The translations under genes were made by a program, and so were the position numbers. Shown one piece after another: positions 13,001-21,500 of a stretch of 64,000 nt of DNA. The notes below the pieces were generated by a model. The model worked only from the letters and a program-made list of their open reading frames with translations, did not search any database and was not told the origin of the DNA. The DNA lies in NCBI GenBank assembly GCA_907165275.2, contig OU015672.1:2276501-2340500 (forward strand), in the 5' to 3' direction. Source of the DNA: Zygaena filipendulae. Taxonomy: Eukaryota > Arthropoda > Insecta > Lepidoptera > Zygaenidae. Positions within the stretch are counted from its first letter, which is position 1. Each line of letters opens with the position of its first letter.

Positions 13001-13777
13001 TATAATAGGAAGTGTCGATACTTTATCATGAACAATACTTCTAAAACGTGTCCACCCTTTTTCGTCTAACCTGTATCGTAAACGTGGACTTTTATTTTGT
13101 TTTGAAGGAGTACGAAAAGGAAATGTAATTATAATAGGAAAATGGTCGCTGCCAAGTGTTGATGAAGTAACGGACCAAGTTAGTGATGAGGCAAGATTTG
13201 GGGTGCAAACAGACAGATCGATTGCACTGACATTTTCCTGTGGATCAGTGCGACGTGTGGGTTCACCAGTATTTAAAATACATATGTTATGGGAGTCAAA
13301 AATATCTAAAAGTCTTTCACCATCATGATTTGTAGTTCCACTACCCCATGATCGGTGGTGAGAGTTAAAGTCTCCCAGAACCACAAAAGGTTTTGGAAGT
13401 TTTGTAAAAATATCATTAAGTTCGTCAAATATACTAGACGATGGACGGGGAATATAAACGGATACATAACAAATATTTTTTACTTTAATAGCAACTATTG
13501 AAATATTATCGGAATGTGTAGGGATAATAACTTGGGAAAAAAGCAAATAATTTTTAACGAGTATGGCAACACCGCCATACCCATCTGATCTGTCATCTCG
13601 AAAACTAACATAACCTGGAATTTTAAAGGAAAAATTTGGTTTTAACCATGTTTCAGAGAGAGCTACTAAAAATGGGTTGTATTTATTAATTAGATAGGAA
13701 AGATCAGTTTTTTTATTGATTATACTTCGACTGTTCCACTGAACAATCTTGGCTAGGCCCTCTGTGACTATTTTGAT
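10058..13777 (-). CDS. LINE ORF2: endonuclease, reverse transcriptase and RNase H
   Basis: The open frame runs from just after a stop at 13778-13780 to 10058 (about 1239 codons). It starts IKIVTEGLAKIVQWNSRSI, the usual beginning of an APE-type endonuclease. Further endonuclease marks are VALSETWL, LGDFNSHHRSWGS and SDHFPI. Reverse transcriptase motifs are YRPIALSSVMAK, QFGFRKGKGTLD, AFLDINAAYDNV, GLPQGSVLSPLLYN and catalytic YADDLLLY. RNase H shows SDASKHSLNG, TGECFGVLKAVEY, FTDALSVLNAL and RADQIANEAV, with its acidic residues. A Cys/His motif (CSCGEDVGDLNHIIFSC) lies near the C-terminus. The frame has no ATG before the endonuclease core and overlaps the end of ORF1 by 65 bases in the +1 frame. 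It makes the enzyme for target-primed reverse transcription. Confidence 0.92.
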   Translation of the reverse strand: MKIVTEGLAKIVQWNSRSIINKKTDLSYLINKYNPFLVALSETWLKPNFSFKIPGYVSFRDDRSDGYGGVAILVKNYLLFSQVIIPTHSDNISIVAIKVKNICYVSVYIPRPSSSIFDELNDIFTKLPKPFVVLGDFNSHHRSWGSGTTNHDGERLLDIFDSHNICILNTGEPTRRTDPQENVSAIDLSVCTPNLASSLTWSVTSSTLGSDHFPIIITFPFRTPSKQNKSPRLRYRLDEKGWTRFRSIVHDKVSTLPIISSGSEAVCNNALGVVLAGAADATFPTKNPTSGKIASPPWWDNECTQAITKRKRAEKDYCNEMTSENFAIYTLVLNETRKLLRKKKSEGWKSFCSTLSPNTQPSVVWRNIRRFKYGFNDASHVIMPPSLSESFIDRLAPPFVPEENLLANSDKLHSITADDPTGLNSLFSLSELKAVLAKVKDSAPGNDGIPYSFLAHLTDSALSYYLNLINTIMITGNVPGPWKYQIVIPILKPNKNPSDSSSYRPIALSSVMAKVAEHLVKNRLEWFIESNKLLADSQFGFRKGKGTLDSISIFTTDIRLAFSQNKIVVSAFLDINAAYDNVLLTVLIQKLSLLKVPAMLLKFIKNILSDRIITLDGTPTSRHIWKGLPQGSVLSPLLYNIYTYDLESSLEGTVQTLQYADDLLLYISDQSIQTACNLLSHSLSLLKIWLDKNGLDLSASKSSVVLFSRKRNPPPILMCFNNDPIPVKTYVKFLGIVLDSKLTGLQHCDYLYTKCERNLNLLRCIAGVWWGAHPYCLKLVYNALIRSVIDYGTFLLEPGSVAGFKKLDGIQSKALRIISGAMKSSPINALQVECGDPPLSLRRQFLSDKYLFRSLQFLYHPIFYKLHSLSDLTTSSRYWSHKSPPCLLKSYYKFSSFKAPTFRTPVLPIFLSPFRSLFILPEIKYNLGIDRNDGNSNKVFKYKVDINWHDWHYIYSDASKHSLNGFVGVGVYHSQYNIVEKIKLPPETSVYTGECFGVLKAVEYILVMKLNRSVIFTDALSVLNALEKPPFSYKIQYPVILEIRKLLYDCEMRGYTVHFCWIPGHCINGNIRADQIANEAVECGDLHPFNNYCHDLTNIPKVHLQKAWMEQWKISATTKGRHYYSLQPCVPTKPWFFKTKLEKIATSIIIRMRLGHVCSPAHLAKLGIVASEMCSCGEDVGDLNHIIFSCTSYNCSTFYDSLTSISVPLPTSISSLLSSNNPDIYRILSSHIMSNNIKI

Positions 13778-15251
13778 TTAGTGTTTCCAATATATTAGCA
13801 ACGTTGGTCGGTGGTATTAATTTGGATTGAGATAAAAAATTTACTAATGAAACAATAATATCAGTCAAAGGACTAAAGTTACAAGGTGCACTATTTTCAC
13901 TATTAAGGGCACATCCATTAGCTGACATAGGAGACATATTATTATAGTTTGTAATTAAAGCTGCATGAGCTGATTGATCATACCCTTTTGTTGGACTGAA
14001 TGGGGATCTAGGTTTTAAAAAAACAGTCTTTTTGTATGATTTCGTTGAAGGATGCGAGGTAGGGACAGTTGTTTTTTGAGCTTGGTTTGTCTGAGGGCTT
14101 GCTACTATATCAGCAAAAGATTTTGTGACAGCAGGATGTAATTTAGATGCTTCGGAATAAGAAACACAATTGTTTGCCATGTATGTCTTTATGTTTTTTT
14201 GGCGGGAGTATTCAGGGCAGAACTTACTAATGGCATGGTGCATGCCAGAGCACAGACAGCAAAATGATGCCTCATCACTTGTGGTACAAGAATCACCAGA
14301 ATGATCTTGTCCACATTTATAACATCGCGGTTTAGATCTGCAGAGAACTTTAGTGTGTCCAAACCTACAACAATTAAAGCATTGGATTGTTGGATAAATG
14401 TATAAGTCGACTGGTAATGCATTAAAGCACATGAAAATGCGTTTGGGAAGTACCTGACCGTCGAAGGTGACGACAACCGACTGAGATGGCTTCCACACAG
14501 GAGAACCATCAATAATAACTTTATAATTCAGACGCCTAACTTTAATAATGTCTCCACACCCAATCGGAACTGTCATGTTATCTTTTACTTCCTCCGGGGA
14601 CCACTCTGGGGGCACTCCGCGCACAATACCTAAACGAGTTATGTTGAAAGAGGGTATAAATGCTTTTAATTTGTGGGAATCCAAAAATATTTTATTATTT
14701 ATAAAAAGATTGGCATCAGCATAGTTTGAAAAACTTATTGAGATTTTATTACGGCCTATTTTTTTTAAACTACCATTAATTATGTTATTAAATGAGTTTC
14801 TATACAGAATTCTGCCCAAAGTTACAGGATGGAGTGTGGTACCATCATTTGGGGATGACTGATCCCGTTGGATATGTAAGATGTATGGAGATGAGTCTGT
14901 TGGTTCATAAACGGTTCGACCTATGCTTGCATTTGTCTGTTCTTGCAGGGAAGCAGGAATAGATGGTGATTTTAAAAGGATATTTTCAGATACGTTAGCT
15001 GCAGAATTAGTAATTGGATTTTCTATTAAGGTCTCTGTACAGTTGCAACTATTAGGTTTGATTATACTTTTGTGTGTTCTTTTTTTTTTGTTGCAACCTT
15101 TACAAATCCTGTGCAGTCTGCTGCGTTTTCGCGAGCTTTTACAACCTCCATCAGTGTCTACTGAGGAGTCATTAGATTCAGACATTTGTGCTACTGTTAC
15201 ATTTGCTCCAATAAAAGGGATGGATCCCCCAGGATCTGGGGGATCATCCAT
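13713..15251 (-). CDS. LINE ORF1: nucleic-acid-binding protein with CCHC zinc knuckles
   Basis: 512 aa from ATG at 15251. ORF1 proteins coat the element RNA and act as chaperones in the retrotransposition particle. The N-terminal region is Ser/Cys-rich (HRICKGCNKKKRTHK). The middle (about residues 140-290) has the look of an RNA-binding fold (GIVRGVPPEWSPEEV). About residues 290-350 carry three zinc knuckles: CFNCCRFGHTKVLC, CYKCGQDHSGDSC and CCLCSGMHHAISKFC. It ends at TAA 13715-13713, inside ORF2. A 5' UTR of 221 bases separates it from the 5' end of the element at 15472. Confidence 0.88.
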   Translation of the reverse strand: MDDPPDPGGSIPFIGANVTVAQMSESNDSSVDTDGGCKSSRKRSRLHRICKGCNKKKRTHKSIIKPNSCNCTETLIENPITNSAANVSENILLKSPSIPASLQEQTNASIGRTVYEPTDSSPYILHIQRDQSSPNDGTTLHPVTLGRILYRNSFNNIINGSLKKIGRNKISISFSNYADANLFINNKIFLDSHKLKAFIPSFNITRLGIVRGVPPEWSPEEVKDNMTVPIGCGDIIKVRRLNYKVIIDGSPVWKPSQSVVVTFDGQVLPKRIFMCFNALPVDLYIYPTIQCFNCCRFGHTKVLCRSKPRCYKCGQDHSGDSCTTSDEASFCCLCSGMHHAISKFCPEYSRQKNIKTYMANNCVSYSEASKLHPAVTKSFADIVASPQTNQAQKTTVPTSHPSTKSYKKTVFLKPRSPFSPTKGYDQSAHAALITNYNNMSPMSANGCALNSENSAPCNFSPLTDIIVSLVNFLSQSKLIPPTNVANILETLNQNSHRGPSQDCSVEQSKYNQ

Positions 15252-15589
15252 GACAATGAAAAATTTTTATATATAAAATTTGTGACTTACCACTATGATG
15301 AAACTATACTATAAATAAATAATTAACAATATAAATACAATGAGCAACTAAATATACTCCTCTAAACACTTATAACTTTACAAAAAATATTATTGAAAAA
15401 ATTATCTCGAAAAAAACACCCGCCTAATTCGAGGTTTCCCGCGCTTTTCAAGCGCCGTCTTTTTGTATTGTCTGAGGCCATCTTTGATGCCATGGAAAAA
15501 AAAAATAAAAAAAAAAATGAGTGCTAAACACGAACAAAGTTGCGTTAGACTGCGCTCAACCATTTAGTATCTCTAAGTAGTTTGTGAGT

Positions 15590-16145
15590 TTACCCCTCTC
15601 GAGGAAGGTAGAAGGAAACAGTCCATATAGCCAATTCATTAGTATTTTAATTTCTTTTTCTGAAGTTATTTACATCGAAATGCATTGGTGAGATGCATTT
15701 CGATGCTTTACCGGAACTTTTGGCAGCAAATCTTCACAATTGAACTTTAATAGGACGCTCTGTGGGAAGTTGTATAGTAAAACGAAAACCTCCCGGTGAA
15801 CGCCCTATTTTATCTTATTTCACTTTTTCCGCACACTATTTATCACTATTGGATTACTATTATGCAAAATCCACCATATTCACACAATATTAATCACGAT
15901 AAACTAATTTGCAAAACAAAGAAATAAAACTGACGTCCACTGTGCTAGAAATCCTGCCAAAAGTCCACGGCTCAATCATTTGGCATACACGTTATCAAGG
16001 GTACCTCCAGCCAGAGAAGGACATCAGATTCCAACGGCCACGTAGTGGTTATATACTCTTTGCAACGGCCATTGGATCCGATTGGATGTATTTTAGGTGT
16101 TCAGTTGGTGCGCTGCACCGTACGTACTACGAAATTCTTTGAACT
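15590..16145 (+). repeat. Dispersed repeat with conserved ATGCATTTCGAT hairpin (copy 1)
   Basis: Contains GGAAGGTAGAAGGAAACAGT, TCTGAAGTTATTTACATCG, then the hairpin CATCGAAATGCA-loop-TGCATTTCGATG (15673-15704), then CACACAATATTAATCACGAT and GTAGTGGTTATATACTCTTT. The whole block recurs inverted at 44500-45005. Shorter copies of the hairpin end are at 31055-31200 and 45425-45545. No coding capacity; probably a non-autonomous element. Confidence 0.65.
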
Positions 16146-18370
16146 AGGTAGTTTTAAGTTTTTGAGTAGTGACGCGGGCTTAGTATAATCCAGTACCTAT
16201 TGTCTAAAAATCATTCTGGATTTATAAATAAAACAAATGCATTGAATAATATCTTTTAATGTTATTCAATTATTTAAACTACACAACGTAATAATTAAAT
16301 TAGATATTAGGTTTGTATGGTAGGTCCAATGGTTATACTACAACTTCTTAGAAAAATAACATTACTGAATAAAAATAATGAAAAGTTTATCAGGAAAAAT
16401 ACAATTCACAAATCCAATGATTAAATTATCTAATTAATAATAATAAATATTTTTATTAATAAAGATATTTCGTCTGAGAAATCAGAAAACCAGCCGCCTC
16501 TACTCGTATTTTGCTTCTTCTAGCCTCAAACAATTTCAATAAACTAAATTAAACAGAACTATACACATAATTATACTTAAAGTTGTGTTCGAGTGGCCCC
16601 AAAAAATTCTACGCACCGAGCCCGCGTGTTGTTTTTTGCCACTGTCGACTACACTGAGGAAACGGTGGGTCCCAGCAATACGGAAATTAAAACATTGACA
16701 AACTATCATCATGCCATGCTTCATTCAAATTTGTTATTAAACGTTTCTTTCGCAGCATGAAAAGATAAATATTTTTACTATAGTTATTATGATAACTGTT
16801 GCCTTTCACGCCATGTGGTCCAGCAAGCTTTGGGTTTTATTCCTGACATCCCGTCGATTACATCAGGATGACCCATCTGTGCAAACTAAGGCGAAGTCTG
16901 TATAGAGCGACATCATCGCTAATACAACCAAGCTCTATAAAGTCTACAAAGATTAAAAAAAAAAACTTAAGCGAAGTCAAAAAGATGGTCAACGTATGGA
17001 AATGACACTGATTTCAGAAATAACTTTTTTCTGATTTGTATAATGGATTTTGTCTATAGGTACTTAAATTGGGGTCAAAAATTCAATATTAAATTTCAAT
17101 TCACTTCACAACTAATCCTTGCACACTATTGTTTTCGAATGCATCCTTGGGTCCTACACCTGTCTTGCACGCTACTTAACACAATATCGTACTGTCCATT
17201 CCGCTCATATTTTAGCGGATGCATATTTTATGAGCATTATAACACACCTAAGCTGCAAAATACAAAGACATATTATACATATCGGCGAGAAGTCGGGAGC
17301 ACGGGCAGTGGAGGTAAGCGTTCATGCATTGTAAAGGGGCCCCATTAAACCTACACCTGGGTCGCAAGTCCCAGGCACTGCTCCGTGTTCCCTACGGATA
17401 TCTGGTATGCTGTACAACTTATATGTTGTTGCAATTAATTGTAATAATTTCTAGTTCGTTCTAAATGTGACGACTTCAGTTACATTGTGTTATGTTATCA
17501 TCATCAGTTAGTCAGCTATCATTACAATAGCAGATAACTATCTGCTGTTATCTGCTACTATGTTCTTCTTAGTATTCTACATACCTAATTATTAAAGATT
17601 TTTTCTTCAGTTAAATCTTTGTTCAAAATCGCTACCTTACAGAATAAGACCCATAATCACTCGTCAAAAACAGCGAGATATGTGGTAGGTACTCTTTTTT
17701 TTGGAATCGTTGATCGAAGAATGGAATGCTTGCCTCGAAAAGTTTTACACAAATTGAAATTCTATTTTTAAAATACTAATCCAAATTTTATCCATACTCA
17801 TTCAACTTTTTTAGAATCGAATTCTTTTAGGGATTTAAAATATTATAATATAACTAGCAAATCCAGAATGAAAGTATCTGACTACTCACACAATATGTCA
17901 AAGTTGACAATAACTCACAGAAATATCTATATTTTATCTATACTAATATTATAAAGAGGAAAGATTTGATTTTTTGTTTGTTTGTTTGTCTATGATAAAT
18001 CTGTTATCCATTATTTTGTTCTCATGATTTAACTCTAACACTTTTTAATAGATTTTGAATCTTATTTTAATAATAATAACGTTCGATAACTATTATGTGT
18101 TGTTTTCTCTTAATTATATTTTTACACGTTTTTAGATAACAATAGAGAATTTCAAACATCTTTTTACAGTGCATAGGTACCTCAATCTGTTGCCCTATCT
18201 TAGTTACGTATAGAATTTTCATCCAATTTACAAGGTGACAGAGCTTAAAATCGTGTAAAATTATTTAACAGTCTTTTACAAGCACTGCTATTAGATGTTT
18301 TCTAAAGGGACATTCACTCCGGAATGTTAAAAATGACACAAACATATCAACATAAAATCGTTAATGAACG
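16146..18370. other. Intergenic DNA between LINE flank and Sac1 3' end
   Basis: AT-rich sequence with no supportable gene. Small ORFs at 16536-16724 and 17043-17348 lack homology I recognise and have no splice context. A short 'TATACTAATATTATAAAGAGGAAAGATTTG' type repeat tail lies near 17940. The Sac1 3' UTR probably reaches into the right end (18534 downward), but no clear polyadenylation signal stands out. Confidence 0.5.
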
Positions 18371-18439
18371 TTACAAAGACGAATCTTTGACTTTCATTAG
18401 TTGTCGACGGTACTTATAGGAAACAACACTGATCCATCG

Positions 18440-18533
18440 TTCTGTCTCTGTCCGTCGCGGGCGGCGGGCGGCGGGCGGCGCGGTGCGGGAGCGAGAGGAG
18501 GCTAGACGACGAGCACGAGCGGCACGTCTAGGA
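18440..18533. repeat. GGGCGGC-rich tract in the Sac1 3' UTR
   Basis: Immediately after the Sac1 stop codon the sequence is GC-rich, with repeated GGGCGGC units around 18458-18480. Apparent ORFs across it are compositional artefacts. Confidence 0.5.
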
Positions 18534-21500
18534 TCATAACGACTGCGCGGGCGGCAGGGCTCGCGCGGCGGCCAGCCCGCCCGCGTCCAGCCGGGGCCAG
18601 TCCACGTACTCCTTGCCGTGTCTGCGGATATGACAGCATACACATACACACATACATAGACGAACGGTGACAAAATGAAATTAAATAACTCTATTTGTAT
18701 ACCCACAATGATCGACCTTTTCATGTGGCGAAACATGGAGAAGTGAGAAGAAAGTGAGAGAGATAAGGAGACAATAGGGAGGGTGGCAAAAGATGGAAAA
18801 GTGATAAATAAAGGGAGAAAGTGAAGATAGTGACAATATTAAGCGTGAAAACAGAAAAATAGAGAAAAAGATGAGGCAGTGAAAAAAAATGAGAAGTGAG
18901 AAAAATAGGGAGAAAGGTGAGGCGTTGAAAAAAGAATGAGAAGTGAGAAAAACAGGGTATAAGTTTTAAAATTGTAAAAAAGGGGTGCCAATGATCTTGT
19001 ATCTTGCTAATCAATAAATTAAAAACAAAGAAGAAAAATTCGTCAAGTTTATCCCTTTTGTTTTCGTTAGACAGTGCACTGATCCACGTGTCAGTGTCGT
19101 GTCGTGATCGTGCCGGTGTCGTGGTCGTGTCGGTGTCGTGGTCGCGTCGGTGTCGTGTCGTGGTACGCCCACGTACCTGAAGATGTACGTGAGCGTGGCG
19201 CCGACGGCCGCGCCCCAGAACATGAGGTACAGCAGCACCTCGCTGCTGTAGCGCGGCGGCAGCACCGCGCTGCAGCAGAACATCGACACCGCCACCAGCA
19301 GCACCGACGGGAACTGCAATAGACGGCTAGACGTTTGACCATAGCTCAGTAATTCTCACGGGAACTCCGAATTTCCCGCGAGTAAAACCAAGGGGGAACA
19401 GCTATCTCTGGATCTACTGAACAGATAGTAAAAATTATTTCATTTATAGGAAGCTGCAATGATCCTGGGTGACGTAAGGTTCTTTTTGTCCCGGAATTCC
19501 CGCGGGAACCCCGGAAATTGTGAGTTTGTGAGGTTTTAGGGGCTGATCGCTAGATCTATTGAACCGATTTTGAAAATTATTTCACTTATAGGGAGCTACA
19601 GTGATTCTGAGGGACATAGTGACATAGGGAATTTTTATCCCGGAATTCCCGCGGGAACTCCGAAATTACTGCGGGTGAAACCGCGGGGATTAGCTAGTAT
19701 AACATAAATAGCCATGGCGGCGGATACTCACGGCGACGTACTTCCAGCCGCGGTGGCGGCGCAACGGGCACGCGGCGGCGCCGCCCTCGCCGTCCGACAC
19801 CACGTACTTGCCCAGCAGCAGGTCGATCGCGTCCTGCACACGCACCGCGCACGTCGTAGGGCATTCAGGTTTCCCGCTCATATCTAGCCCTTTCACCGCC
19901 ATACCCGTAATATCACGATCTATGAAAGACGTGCTCCTCGCGCCAGATACGTAATATTACGTTACCAACAAACCAATGCACTTTTATTTATTTATTAAAG
20001 TACACAAACTCAGGTTACGTGTACTTTTAGTACATACATGTAGGTAAGTTAAGGCTACCAAGACATGGCGGTAAAGGGGACAGACACGGCCACTGCCATG
20101 ATGTCACACTGGCTGACATGACGTGCCAAGATCACAAAGCAAAACGACGAACCATTTCAGTCCATTATTTTTCTATAATATATAGTACGATTAACTAAAA
20201 AGTGCGATCCTACTTAATATTATAAACACGAAAGTTTGTAAGTATGTATGGATGGATGGATGGATGTTTGTTACTCTTTCACGCAAAAACTACTGGATGG
20301 ATTTAAATGAAACTTTACAATAATATAGCTTATACATCAGATTAACACATAGGGTACTTTTTATCCCGGAATTCCCGCGGGAACTCTGAAATTAACGCGG
20401 GTGAAACCGCGGGGCACTACTAATGTACATGTACAATAAAGAGTTTATCTATCTATCTATCTATCTGACAACCCGATTGGCGCAATGGTCACCATGCCTG
20501 CCCGCTAATCAAGGGGTTCCGGGTGCGATTCCCGGTGGAGGTGGACTTTGTGTGATGAACACAGGGTTCCATTTTCCAGTCTGGGTGTGTTTATATATCT
20601 ATAGTATAATATATAAGTAATTCTATGTAGTATATACCACGTTTGCTTGGTTTCCACGACACAAGCTAATAATAGCTTACTAACGTAAGCTATTAAGCTT
20701 ACTGTGGGATCAAGTAGATCTGTGTGTTGTGATGTGGATTATTTTTATTATTATCTATCAAAGGCTCGCTAAGGCCAAGGTCGAGCGAGTGTCGGCGCCC
20801 ACCTGCCGGTAGCCGTCGGCGAAGTTGTTCTTGTAGTATCTGGTGAGCGAGTTGAGGCCGTCGCGCAGCAGCCCGAGCCGCGTGCGCTTGCCGGTGCGCG
20901 TGAAGTCCGTCTTCAGCGCGCCCGTGCCCGAGTACTGCAGCGAGATCATGTCCGCGTGGTCCGCCCACACCTGCCAACGCAGAACAGATAATAAGAAAGG
21001 AAGGAAGGAAATACATTTATTTCAGCACAACACACAAGGAAAAGAAACAAACATCAACAGTGCCTAATCAAAATTTGTACGCATACGATATTTCTCTGCC
21101 GAAAGGGTCACCAACTCGTACTCATAATAACAGATAGACGAGAACAGATAACTTCGTTTAGTGTGGATAAAGATGAAAGCCAGGGTCGTCGGGTGGTTGT
21201 CGCGCACAAAACTTTGTATTAAACGCTTTATGGTTATGTTTTTACTTAGTCACTGTTTTAAAAATTCACAGTTTTGGGAATATTGTGGTTTTGGGCAAGT
21301 TAGAGCATTTGCTGCAGCAGAGCAACTCCCTTTGCACCGGTGGCGCGCCTGCTACGCCTACAATATTATGTTGGTAAGGAAGTTGTTGCATACATCTATA
21401 GTAATTTTTGCTTCAAGGCAGTGTCGATGGGCTCAGGGGCGTTTTAACCATATGCAGCGCCCGGGTGCGAAATTGGGATGTGGACTACTTTTGAAAATCA

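Larger units (their letters stand above)
9781..15485 (-). mobile_element. Full-length I-type non-LTR retrotransposon (LINE) with target-site duplication
   Basis: The element body is 9794-15472 (about 5.7 kb) on the minus strand. It is bounded by identical 13-base direct repeats TGAGGCCATCTTT at 9781-9793 and 15473-15485. On its own strand it has a 5' UTR of about 220 bases, ORF1 (15251-13713), overlapping ORF2 (13777-10058), a 3' UTR of about 260 bases and a poly(A) tail, seen as the T run after 9790. The CCHC-knuckle ORF1, the APE endonuclease - reverse transcriptase - RNase H order in ORF2 and a trailing Cys/His motif place it in the I-like group rather than RTE or CR1. Intact frames and a perfect duplication indicate a recent insertion. 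Confidence 0.93.

Noticed and set aside
17043..17348. Two overlapping ORFs, one with HIGEKSG resembling a zinc-finger linker
   Set aside because: No Cys/His pairs in the right spacing and no usable splice acceptor; likely chance.
20467..20560. Functional tRNA gene
   Set aside because: A and B boxes are present but the sequence continues into a SINE body and tail that recurs elsewhere.
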